NCBI GenBank assembly: GCA_945983195.1
Contig: CAMFSS010000081.1
Span: 1-8,274 of the forward strand
Direction: 5' to 3'
From: an uncultured Prevotellaceae bacterium
GTDB lineage: Bacteria > Bacteroidota > Bacteroidia > Bacteroidales > Muribaculaceae
DNA: 8,274 nt
Position 1 is the first letter of the stretch. Every line of letters starts with the position of its first letter. The notes under the pieces are model-generated. The model was not told the origin of the DNA. It saw only the letters and a list, made by a program, of their open reading frames with translations, and did no database searches. The position numbers were made by a program, and so were the translations under genes. Of this stretch, positions 1-6,353 are shown in pieces.

Positions 1-55
1 CCTTCGACCCACCCGATTTATAGCTGTTGCTGCGCGATGCACTTGAACGGCGTGG

Positions 56-814
56 TTAGCTGCGCTTGGGGTTGTAACTTGGAGCTTTCTCGTATGTTCG
101 CTTGTCGAATGCATACTCTTCAGCACGCACTGTCTGGTTCTCGAAATCAAATAACGCGCTCGGGTTGATTGCATAACCCATAAAACGAGTCTCAAAGTGC
201 AAATGCGGACCGAAGCTGCGACCCGTGTTGCCACTGAGTGCAATAGGATCACCGGCCTTCACCACATCATCAGGGTGAACAAGGAATTTCGACAAGTGTC
301 CGTACACAGTCTCAAGACCATTGGTGTGACGGAGTATCACATAGTAGCCGTAGCCACCACGCTCATACTTCGTGAGTCGCACTTTGCCGTCGAATGCTGC
401 GTAAATCGTGTCTCCGATAGCCGAGCGCAAATCCACACCCTTGTGCATACGGCGGAATCGCGGACGATAGCCGTAAGGCGAAGTCACTATTCCCGGACAA
501 GGCATGTGGAAATCACTCACGTCGATTGTAGCCTGATCGGGAACAACTGCATTCTTGTAGGAGTTCACCAATCCACTCTCCCAACCCTCAGTGTAAATAT
601 CCGGTTCCGGCTCACACTCCTCATAGAGTTGGTTAGCATATTGTTCTGTCTCCTCCAAGCGTATCTGTTCACCGATAGTGCTTTGTCGGGCAAGTAATTT
701 ATCATGACGGCTTGAATAGTTGCTCACCGACTGCAAATTCTGGGCAAAAGCCGAAGTGCCTGCCAGCATTGCTGCAAGTGATAACGTCAAGCCGATTCTC
801 TTTCCGAAATTCAT
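56..814 (-). CDS. Secreted M23 family metallopeptidase (LytM-like peptidoglycan endopeptidase)
   Basis: A 252-residue protein predicted to cut peptide cross-links in peptidoglycan from the periplasmic side. Residues 1-24 form a signal peptide (basic start, hydrophobic core, AFA before Q25). Residues about 35-68 are charged and probably helical; no LysM or SH3 domain is visible. The M23 (LytM/lysostaphin) domain spans about 105-222. It contains H124 and D128 in 'HKGVDL', H173 in 'YGHLS', and H204/H206 in 'GPHLHFE', which correspond to the family's zinc ligands and catalytic histidines, so it should be catalytically competent. About 30 residues follow the domain with no recognisable motif. The ATG at 812-814 has an upstream GGAG about 10 bases away. 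It lies 58 bases downstream of ndk with no promoter match or terminator between, so co-transcription with ndk is likely. The 55 bases beyond its stop show no identifiable gene. The family is certain; the exact bond cleaved is not known. Confidence 0.9.
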   Translation of the reverse strand: MNFGKRIGLTLSLAAMLAGTSAFAQNLQSVSNYSSRHDKLLARQSTIGEQIRLEETEQYANQLYEECEPEPDIYTEGWESGLVNSYKNAVVPDQATIDVSDFHMPCPGIVTSPYGYRPRFRRMHKGVDLRSAIGDTIYAAFDGKVRLTKYERGGYGYYVILRHTNGLETVYGHLSKFLVHPDDVVKAGDPIALSGNTGRSFGPHLHFETRFMGYAINPSALFDFENQTVRAEEYAFDKRTYEKAPSYNPKRS

Positions 815-872
815 TATTTATTTTCTCCGTTTTTGTCAGTTTTTGTTTTGCTTCTACGTGGGGCAAAGTGTC

Positions 873-1334
873 TTACACTTCGTCCGATGCATAGAGGTAG
901 TTAATTCCCGATGGAGTGTAATCAAATATCTCCTCAGGCTTGAAGAAACGTGCAAGCTCTATTTTTCCGTTCTCCACCGAGTCCGATGCATGCACGATGT
1001 TTTCCTGTCCGCTCATGCTGTAGTCTCCGCGGATTGTGCCGGGATTGGCATTGCGTCCGTTGGTTACACCTGTCATATTGCGTACCACCTGTACGGCATC
1101 TTTGCCTCGCACGCACATTACCACTACCGGGGTCGACATCATTGATGCCTTGATACGTGGAAAGAATGGACGGTCAACAAGATGTGCATAATGCTCATCA
1201 AGTAGAGCATCATTAAGCTGTATCATCTTCATACCTGCGATTATCAAGCCTTTACGCTCAAATCGGGTTATAATCTCTCCGGCGATTCCACGGCCTATTG
1301 CCGATGGTTTCAATATGACTAATGTTTCTTCCAC
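873..1334 (-). CDS. ndk: Nucleoside diphosphate kinase
   Basis: A 153-residue cytosolic enzyme that moves the gamma phosphate from ATP to NDPs through a phosphohistidine, balancing the (d)NTP pools. The full NDK fold can be followed: 'TLVILKPSA' (4-12), 'GEIITRFERKGL' (19-30), 'HYAHL..RPFF' (48-58), 'GVTNGRNANPGTIRGDYS' (89-106), and the active-site histidine H115 in 'ENIVHASDS'. Length is close to the usual 140-155. S11 replaces the Asp of the common KPDA motif, and 'HAS' replaces 'HGS'; both are typical of Bacteroidetes NDKs as I recall them. The start codon is GTG (1332-1334), not ATG. No in-frame ATG lies between the promoter and this codon, and translation from here gives the expected family N-terminus. 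It sits downstream of its own promoter (1369-1400) and upstream of the M23 gene. Confidence 0.95.
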   Translation of the reverse strand: MEETLVILKPSAIGRGIAGEIITRFERKGLIIAGMKMIQLNDALLDEHYAHLVDRPFFPRIKASMMSTPVVVMCVRGKDAVQVVRNMTGVTNGRNANPGTIRGDYSMSGQENIVHASDSVENGKIELARFFKPEEIFDYTPSGINYLYASDEV

Positions 1335-1368
1335 TGTTAAATAGTATTTACGGTTACACTTCTGCTTT

Positions 1369-1400
1369 CAAAGTTACTACATTTTTCCCTCAAAACGAAA
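1369..1400 (-). promoter_or_regulatory. Candidate ndk promoter (Bacteroidetes type)
   Basis: On the minus strand TAACTTTG (1376-1369) is a perfect match to the Bacteroidetes -7 element TAnnTTTG. The -33 region is weak: TTTCG around 1400-1396, with a TTTTG at the wrong spacing (14 bases). Transcription would begin near 1362-1364, giving ndk a leader of about 30 bases. This suggests ndk and the M23 gene can be expressed independently of recG. Confidence 0.6.
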
Positions 1401-1482
1401 TATTTATGCAATTATTTTCTTGCGTCATAGTTCCTAATGACATTTTTTCCAAGGCAAACCACTATGGCACAAAGCATTAGCC

Positions 1483-1508
1483 GAAAATATGTTTTACAAC
1501 ATGTTTTC
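1483..1508. repeat. AT-rich inverted repeat in the recG-ndk spacer
   Basis: GAAAATATGTT (1483-1493) faces AACATGTTTTC (1498-1508) around the 4-base loop TTAC. It is an 11-bp stem with one T-G pair. In RNA the pair is a G-U wobble only for a plus-strand transcript and an A-C mismatch in the minus-strand (recG) transcript. No T-run follows on the minus strand, so it is not a convincing recG terminator. The rest of the 254-base spacer (1335-1588) holds the ndk promoter and nothing else I can name. Confidence 0.45.
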
Positions 1509-1588
1509 CGCGCATCAGTCACACATTCTGTGGTTTTTCACACTTGCTCTGTTAATTTTTTGCCTCGTTAACACATTTACGTAGCTTC

Positions 1589-3679
1589 TCAACTGATAAG
1601 GCTCCAGTTTATCTGGCGGTGATATAGGAATTGCAACTGGCGCAGCAGCATCTGATTGGGCTGTTGCGTTAGCTGGGGGTCTGCATCAAGAATATGGCCG
1701 GCTATCTCACGCGCCTGCTGCATCACATCAGCGTCCTTCGTGACATTTGCAATGCGCAGGTCAAATGCTATGCCACTCTGCTGCGTTCCCTCCATGTCGC
1801 CGGGTCCGCGCAATTTCAGATCCTCCTCTGCCACCACAAAGCCGTCTGTCGTCTGCGTCATCACTTCAAGGCGGTGGCGTGTGTCGCGTGCAATTTTGTA
1901 GTTCGACATCAGTATGCAATATGCCTGGTCGGCACCGCGCCCCACCCTGCCGCGAAGCTGGTGAAGCTGCGAGAGTCCGAAACGCTCGGCATTCTCAATG
2001 AGCATAACCGAAGCGTTGGGCACGTTCACACCAACCTCAATCACCGTTGTGGCTACCATAATCTGAGCCTTACCCTCGGCAAATATCTTCATCTGGTAGT
2101 CTTTCTCCTCGGGCTTCATCTTGCCGTGCACCATGCACACCCTGTACTGGGGGAACACCTCACTGATTACCTCATAGCCCTCCTCCAAGTTGCGCAAGTC
2201 CAACTTCTCGCTCTCCTGAATCAGCGGATACACCACGTATGCCTGCCGTCCCTGCTTTAGTTGCTCGCCAATGAAACGGTACACCTGAATGCGGTGGTTG
2301 TCATATCGCAGCACTGTCTGTATGGGCTTTCTTCCGGGTGGAAGCTCGTCGATTACCGATACGTCGAGGTCGCCATACACGGTCATCGCCAGTGTGCGCG
2401 GAATCGGAGTGGCAGTCATCACCAGCACATGCGGCGGTGTCACATTCTTGCGCCACATTTTGGCTCGTTGCGCTACACCGAATCGGTGCTGTTCGTCAAT
2501 CACCGCCATTCCTAAGTTCTTGAAGTTCACAGTGTCCTCAATCAGTGCATGTGTACCTATTAGTATCTTCACGTCGCCGTTCACAAGTCCTTCATGAATC
2601 ACTTCCCGGTCGCGCTTCTTCGTCGACCCGGTTAGCAGCTCCACCCTCACGCCTATTCGCGCGGTCATTTCGCTTATTGTCTTGTAGTGCTGCCCTGCAA
2701 GTATCTCGGTCGGTGCCATAAGGCAAGCCTGGAAGCCGTTGTCCACCGCCAGCAGCATTGTCATCAGTGCAACAAGTGTCTTTCCGCTGCCCACATCGCC
2801 TTGCAGCAGTCGGTTCATCTGCCGTCCGCTCCCCATATCGGCTCTTATCTCCTTTATCTCGCGCATCTGTGCCCCGGTGAGAGGGAAGGGCAGCACTTCT
2901 CTGTAGAATCGGTTGAAACTCTCTCCCACCCTGCTGAATCTGAACCCGGCTATGCTCATGCTGCGGTTGCGGGCAAATTTCAGTATGTTGAGCTGTAGGT
3001 AGAATAGTTCCTCGAATTTCAGTCTGAATTGTGCCCTTTGCAGCTTCTCTACTGTTTCGGGTATGTGTATGTTCACAAGAGCCTCACGAATGGGCATAAG
3101 CTTCATTCGCTCTATCAAGTAGACTGGCAGTGTCTCTTCTATGCGGCCGAGTCCGGATATGAGTGTAGAAACAAGCTGTTGCAGAATCCGTGAAGTGAAG
3201 GAGCGGTTGCGCCGCGGTTCGGGTATAGTATAAACTCCCCTGAATCCCTGCTGCGGTGTATCTGGTCGGTAAGGCTCCACCTCAGGATGCGAGATACTGT
3301 AGTGTCTGTTGAATTCTGTTGGCTTGCCGAAAATCACATATTCCACACCTGTGTGGTAGCTCTCCTGAATCTGCTTCACACGGTTGAACCACACCACTTC
3401 TATCGTTCCTGTTCCGTCGGAAAAGAGTGCATTGAGCCGTCGGCGTGCTCCCTCCCCATTCACAGTGAACGACAAGAAACGCCCTTTTAGCTGAATGTAT
3501 GGCATTTCACCCTCAATGTCGCAAATTCGGTGAATCTTGCTCTTGTCGACATATCTGAATGGGAAATAGTACAGCAAATCGTAGTACGACCGTATGTCGA
3601 GCTGCTTTGCAAGCATCTCGGCACGCTTCGGTCCCACACCGTGCAGAAACTTTATGTCAGTCTTAGCAAGTCTTAGCAT
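1589..3679 (-). CDS. recG: ATP-dependent DNA helicase RecG
   Basis: A 696-residue superfamily 2 helicase that remodels stalled replication forks and branched recombination intermediates; length matches typical RecG (about 690). Order of parts: an N-terminal region with a helix-hairpin-helix-like 'LHGVGPKRAEML' (12-23); the OB-fold wedge domain (about 60-150), which splits the fork; and helicase lobes from about 265. Visible motifs are 'PLTGAQ' (266-271), Walker A 'GDVGSGKT' (294-301), 'APTEILAGQH' (322-331), 'DEQH' (395-398), 'TATPIPRT' (422-429), 'ATTVIEVGVNVPNA' (543-556) and 'QLHQLRGRVGRG' (571-582), followed by the RecG-specific 'DLKLRGPGDMEGTQQSG' (620-636). All key residues are intact. 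The ATG (3677-3679) lies inside the end of ispD, 17 bases of overlap in a different frame, so the two are almost surely one transcript and possibly translationally coupled. The overlap arises from a 10-bp tandem duplication. Confidence 0.97.
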   Translation of the reverse strand: MLRLAKTDIKFLHGVGPKRAEMLAKQLDIRSYYDLLYYFPFRYVDKSKIHRICDIEGEMPYIQLKGRFLSFTVNGEGARRRLNALFSDGTGTIEVVWFNRVKQIQESYHTGVEYVIFGKPTEFNRHYSISHPEVEPYRPDTPQQGFRGVYTIPEPRRNRSFTSRILQQLVSTLISGLGRIEETLPVYLIERMKLMPIREALVNIHIPETVEKLQRAQFRLKFEELFYLQLNILKFARNRSMSIAGFRFSRVGESFNRFYREVLPFPLTGAQMREIKEIRADMGSGRQMNRLLQGDVGSGKTLVALMTMLLAVDNGFQACLMAPTEILAGQHYKTISEMTARIGVRVELLTGSTKKRDREVIHEGLVNGDVKILIGTHALIEDTVNFKNLGMAVIDEQHRFGVAQRAKMWRKNVTPPHVLVMTATPIPRTLAMTVYGDLDVSVIDELPPGRKPIQTVLRYDNHRIQVYRFIGEQLKQGRQAYVVYPLIQESEKLDLRNLEEGYEVISEVFPQYRVCMVHGKMKPEEKDYQMKIFAEGKAQIMVATTVIEVGVNVPNASVMLIENAERFGLSQLHQLRGRVGRGADQAYCILMSNYKIARDTRHRLEVMTQTTDGFVVAEEDLKLRGPGDMEGTQQSGIAFDLRIANVTKDADVMQQAREIAGHILDADPQLTQQPNQMLLRQLQFLYHRQINWSLIS
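3659..3678. repeat. Perfect 10-bp tandem duplication at the ispD/recG junction
   Basis: AGTCTTAGCA occurs twice, head to tail, at 3659-3668 and 3669-3678. The first copy contains the ispD stop codon (3663-3665); the second runs into the recG start codon (3677-3679). Because 10 is not a multiple of 3, the copy number sets the relative frame of the two genes. Confidence 0.95.
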
Positions 3680-4376
3680 TCTTCATCAAATACTCCGCAA
3701 TGGCAATATCGCAAGGGTGCGTAATCTTCATGTTGTCGTGGTTTCCTTCAATCAAGTGGATTTTATGCCCTGCCGCCTCCATCACTGAAGCGTCATCGGT
3801 GAAAAGTGGCGAAAAATCCACCTCGTATGCGGCACTGAGAGCATCGAGGGTGAATGTCTGTGGTGTCTGCACAGCCACAAGCTCATCGCGACGCATGGCA
3901 TGCGATGTTCCGTCAGCGTCAATCTGCCTTATCGAGTCCGTTACTGGCACCACTGGCATTGCGCTGCCATATATCGCAGCATCATCATACGCCCTTTCTA
4001 TCACCGAGGCTGACACAAGCGGTCGCACCCCATCGTGCACCGCCACCACACTGCCACATTCGGCAGCCGCATCACCTCCTACATTAGAAGCCAGAGCCTC
4101 CACTGCTGCAAGTCCATTCTTCACCGACTCAAAACGGCTGTTGCCGCCATTGACCACAGTGCACTCCACCTCAAAACGGTATTCGGCACACAATTCGCTC
4201 CACACCTCGCGCTGCGCTTCGGGCAGCACCAGCACAACGCGTGCGCCACACTGTGCGAATTTGCGCACTGTGTGCATCAGCACCGGCAGTCCGGCAAGTG
4301 GCAAGAACTGTTTCGGCATAGCCGAACCAAAACGAGTGCCCGACCCTCCTGCCACTATGATTGCAAACTTCCTCAT
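3663..4376 (-). CDS. ispD: 2-C-methyl-D-erythritol 4-phosphate cytidylyltransferase
   Basis: A 237-residue cytosolic enzyme of the non-mevalonate (MEP) isoprenoid pathway; it joins CTP and MEP to give CDP-methylerythritol. The nucleotidyltransferase signature is at the N-terminus, 'IVAGGSGTRFGS..PKQF' (7-24, with R15 and K22 as the expected catalytic residues). It is followed by 'NGGNSRFESVKNGL' (76-89), 'VHDGVRP' (113-119, metal-binding D115), 'PVTDSIR' (144-150), 'AVQTPQ' (168-173), 'TDDASVME' (193-200) and 'GNHDNMKITHP' (211-221, K217). Residues about 94-109, rich in Ala and Gly, look like a loop insertion before the conserved DGVRP strand. The ATG (4374-4376) has AGAGGA a few bases upstream. 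A 29-bp tandem repeat occupies its leader and overlaps this start. No perfect promoter match is visible in the 159 bases upstream. It overlaps recG by 17 bases. Confidence 0.95.
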   Translation of the reverse strand: MRKFAIIVAGGSGTRFGSAMPKQFLPLAGLPVLMHTVRKFAQCGARVVLVLPEAQREVWSELCAEYRFEVECTVVNGGNSRFESVKNGLAAVEALASNVGGDAAAECGSVVAVHDGVRPLVSASVIERAYDDAAIYGSAMPVVPVTDSIRQIDADGTSHAMRRDELVAVQTPQTFTLDALSAAYEVDFSPLFTDDASVMEAAGHKIHLIEGNHDNMKITHPCDIAIAEYLMKNAKTC

Positions 4377-4500
4377 AAATCCTCTAATTATCTGTTTCGG
4401 CTATAAACCCGGATGCTTCTTATTTCCGTCTATAAGCCTAATTCGTTTCCTGTTCCGGCTATAAGCCTAATTTATTTCTTGTTCAGGCTATAACATATTT
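4372..4500. repeat. 29-bp tandem repeat array in the ispD leader
   Basis: The core CTATAA recurs at 4401, 4430, 4459 and 4488, exactly 29 bases apart. Units 4430-4458 and 4459-4487 are nearly identical (both begin CTATAAGCCTAATT and end near TGTTCVGG). The unit at 4401-4429 is diverged and the one from 4488 is partial. A fifth degenerate copy, 4372-4400, covers the ispD ribosome-binding site and ATG: its CATAAATCCTCTAATT aligns with CTATAAGCCTAATT, and its TGTTTCGG with TGTTCCGG. Each junction carries a short palindrome related to GGCTATAAGCC. The last one extends into a longer hairpin, GGCTATA (4486-4492) facing TATAGCC (4508-4514). Confidence 0.85.
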
Positions 4501-4535
4501 CTGAAAATATAGCCACTGCATCATAATTCTCCGTG

Positions 4536-5582
4536 TCAAAACACGGGGGCTGCTGCTTTAGTCACAGGCTTGCCGCCCTTCACACTTGGCCAGCCGTCTT
4601 TCCCCCACACCAATTGCTGAAGCATAAGTGGGCGTGAACTGCTGTCAGTACCCTTATTGTGGCAATGATACAGAATCCAGTCGTTGCCTTCGCGGTCGGT
4701 GAAAATCTCACCATTGTGACCGGGTCCATAGAAGTAGTCGCCCTCATCCGACGAAATCACGGCTTCCGAATACCCTTCGGTCATCTTCCTGCCCTGACGG
4801 TCTACGAACTCCCCTTCAAGTGTCTTGCTTCGTCCGACGCGTGTGCTGTATGTCCAGTCGCCAAAATATCCGCTGCTGCAGAACAAATACCAGTATCCGT
4901 CGTGATAGTGTAGATAACACCCTTCAAACACCTTCCTGCGGTCGGGATTGGTACTGCCATGCACCCCTGCAACATGCTCATATTCAGCTCCTTCAGCAAG
5001 CGCAGTTCCTGTCGAATTTAGCTGTACGCGGTACATTCGCCCCATACTCCCGAAGAAAAGCCACACTTTTCCCGTTTTTTCGTCAGTAACTACCTCTGGA
5101 TCAATGGTATCGTCTATTCCGGTGTCGACTCCGCGCGTAATTACACTGACAAACAGGAAGTTAAATGGCGACACCTCTTTTAGCGCAACTATGCTTGCAT
5201 CGTGAAGTCCGTAATACAGAGTCAGATACGCCATTCTTTGTGAACCCACCACTGTTACGTCAGGTGCCCACACTCTGTCACCCCATTGCATACATTTTGC
5301 AAACTCCTCATCACTTATCGGCTTGATGTCAGTTTCCTGCCAATCAGCAAGATAAGTGCTTCGAAGCAACGTCCTGGGCGTTGATCCCATCGTGTACATA
5401 CAGTAAAAATATCCGTCTTCACCGCGCCAAATCGTAGGGTCAGGACAATTCTTCGCATACACCGGATTTGCATACTCGCTCTTCCGTGTGTTATTAACTG
5501 ATAAGCAATCACTTGCGCTTACGCTTTGTGCCGACCCAATCAATAGGCACCATGTGGCTAATGCCATAATTTTCTGTTTCAT
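4536..5582 (-). CDS. Secreted family 43 glycoside hydrolase (arabinanase/arabinosidase-like)
   Basis: A 348-residue five-bladed beta-propeller glycosidase of family GH43. Residues 1-23 are a signal peptide (VSA before S24), so it acts outside the inner membrane. The three GH43 acidic residues are visible: the general base D48 in 'NCPDPTI', the pKa-tuning D161 in 'DDTIDPEV', and the general acid E220 in 'KVFEGCYL'. Supporting motifs are 'VWAPDV' (104-109), 'LYYG', 'GKVWLFFGSMGRMYRVQL' (171-188), 'GYWYLFCS' and 'GPGHNGEIF' (286-294), whose GPGHN is typical of the endo-1,5-alpha-L-arabinanase branch. No carbohydrate-binding domain follows the catalytic domain. The substrate is therefore probably an arabinose-containing plant polymer, but GH43 also includes xylosidases. 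It stands alone: no SusC/SusD pair or regulator is in view. An intrinsic terminator lies upstream, so it needs its own promoter. A 6-bp hairpin (4531-4546) spans its stop codon but lacks a T-run. Confidence 0.88.
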   Translation of the reverse strand: MKQKIMALATWCLLIGSAQSVSASDCLSVNNTRKSEYANPVYAKNCPDPTIWRGEDGYFYCMYTMGSTPRTLLRSTYLADWQETDIKPISDEEFAKCMQWGDRVWAPDVTVVGSQRMAYLTLYYGLHDASIVALKEVSPFNFLFVSVITRGVDTGIDDTIDPEVVTDEKTGKVWLFFGSMGRMYRVQLNSTGTALAEGAEYEHVAGVHGSTNPDRRKVFEGCYLHYHDGYWYLFCSSGYFGDWTYSTRVGRSKTLEGEFVDRQGRKMTEGYSEAVISSDEGDYFYGPGHNGEIFTDREGNDWILYHCHNKGTDSSSRPLMLQQLVWGKDGWPSVKGGKPVTKAAAPVF

Positions 5583-5591
5583 AATACTTTC

Positions 5592-5638
5592 ATAATGGTT
5601 TGTTAGTTTTTAGTCACAATTCTACTATAATGGTTTGT
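5592..5638. repeat. Pair of 12-bp direct repeats in the GH43 leader
   Basis: ATAATGGTTTGT is present exactly at 5592-5603 and 5627-5638, 35 bases start to start. The upstream copy (relative to GH43) sits inside an interrupted palindrome, CTAC (5622-5625) to GTAG (5637-5640). The pair lies 10-56 bases before the GH43 ATG, where a promoter or operator would be expected. No exact TAnnTTTG element is found here; the closest is TAGAATTG (5625-5618), without a -33 TTG. The role is unknown; a regulator-binding pair is one possibility. Confidence 0.6.
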
Positions 5639-5652
5639 AGAATGATTAATTG

Positions 5653-5695
5653 AAAAAAATCTTCAACCACCATAGGGGTACAGTGATTGAAGATT
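5653..5695 (-). terminator. Intrinsic terminator after the FKBP gene
   Basis: Read on the minus strand, AATCTTCAATCAC (5695-5683) pairs with GTGGTTGAAGATT (5670-5658). This gives a 13-bp stem with a single U-G wobble and a 12-base loop, and it runs straight into a T-run (seven T, 5659-5653). It lies 47 bases past the FKBP stop codon and separates the glyS-FKBP unit from GH43. Confidence 0.88.
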
Positions 5696-5741
5696 CTATG
5701 CGCATACAAAATCCCATGCACACGCGCACACATAATTGCTC

Positions 5742-6302
5742 CTATGGTTTCACCTCGTAGCCGGGAATACCCACAAGTTTCATGTCGAATATGAGCGTGG
5801 TGTAAGGCTTGATTGAGCTGCTTCCAGTCGACCCGTAACCCTGCTGATATGGGATAATAACCTCACAACTGTCACCTATGTGCATATTCATGAGAGCTAT
5901 CGTCCAACCTTCAACCACGTTTACCGGCTTGGTGCGAAACACGCTGTCGGCAGGCGACGTATTCAAGAAAGATGAGTCAAATGCCACACCGTCAATGTCG
6001 TGTCCGCGATATTTCACATCGACCGTCGATGTGAGAAGCGGCTTCAGATTGTTCTGCGTGAGCAATGTGTCATTGTAGTAGCGTATAAGAATATAGCCCT
6101 GACTGTTCCACGACACAGGCACCAGCTTGGTGTAGACCGGCTTGCCTTGAGCATCTTTTTCGGCTGCTTTGTCCTCAATGTACTTCAAGTTCTCCTCACG
6201 CCACTCCTTATAGTCTGTCCAGTAGTTGGTATCATCGGAGTTGCACGAAAAGCCAAGCGCCACAGACAAAGCTGCAAACAGCAGAATCGGTAATTTCTTC
6301 AT
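5742..6302 (-). CDS. FKBP-type peptidyl-prolyl cis-trans isomerase lipoprotein
   Basis: A 186-residue envelope foldase predicted to speed cis-trans isomerisation of X-Pro bonds. Residues 1-19 are a lipoprotein signal peptide with C20 as the lipidation site. The lipobox (GFSC) is loose, with G instead of the usual L at -3. 'NSDDTN' follows C20 and resembles the acidic lipoprotein export signal that sends Bacteroidetes lipoproteins to the cell surface, so surface exposure is possible. A charged helical linker spans about 28-55. The FKBP domain is about 85-180: 'VKYRG' (96-100), 'FDSSF' (108-112), 'VVEGWTIAL' (129-137, W133 lining the pocket), 'GDSCEVIIPYQQGYGS' (143-158, Y156) and 'KPYTTLIFDMKLVGI' (165-179). 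Aligned to human FKBP12, the Y, F-D, V, W, Y and F pocket residues are retained, so it is probably active. It lies 51 bases after glyS, with its own promoter in that gap and a terminator behind it. Confidence 0.9.
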   Translation of the reverse strand: MKKLPILLFAALSVALGFSCNSDDTNYWTDYKEWREENLKYIEDKAAEKDAQGKPVYTKLVPVSWNSQGYILIRYYNDTLLTQNNLKPLLTSTVDVKYRGHDIDGVAFDSSFLNTSPADSVFRTKPVNVVEGWTIALMNMHIGDSCEVIIPYQQGYGSTGSSSIKPYTTLIFDMKLVGIPGYEVKP

Positions 6303-6307
6303 TTAAT

Positions 6308-6338
6308 CAAAATTATCTGTTTTCTTATATTTTGTCAA
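6308..6338 (-). promoter_or_regulatory. Internal promoter for the FKBP gene, probably leaderless
   Basis: On the minus strand TTG (6338-6336), a 20-base spacer and TAATTTTG (6315-6308) match the Bacteroidetes consensus exactly. The last G of the element is only 5 bases before the A of the FKBP ATG (6302). Since start sites usually fall about 4-7 bases past this element, transcription should begin at or next to the ATG, giving an mRNA with little or no leader. Independent FKBP expression, in addition to read-through from glyS, is inferred. Confidence 0.72.
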
Positions 6339-6353
6339 CCCTAACTTCTCCCA

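Noticed and set aside
197..697. Plus-strand open frame of 166 codons opposite the M23 gene
   Set aside because: It is antisense to a well-supported metallopeptidase, with no domain motif and no promoter of the local type.
866..880. Perfect AAGTGT-CTT-ACACTT inverted repeat over the ndk stop codon as a terminator
   Set aside because: The stem is only 6 bp, is not GC-rich and has no T-run on the minus strand; the M23 gene follows closely, so termination here is unlikely.
1694..2260. Plus-strand open frame of 188 codons opposite recG
   Set aside because: It is antisense to conserved helicase motifs; the His/Leu-rich translation is a frame shadow.
3700..4464. Long 254-codon open frame on the plus strand opposite ispD
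   Set aside because: It lies almost wholly antisense to ispD, whose catalytic motifs are intact. Its translation is rich in Ser, Thr, Ala and Pro without any recognisable motif, as expected for a shadow of a GC-rich gene.
4372..4500. CRISPR array or integration site
   Set aside because: The repeats are directly adjacent at 29-base spacing with no spacers, no cas genes, no tRNA and no integrase nearby.
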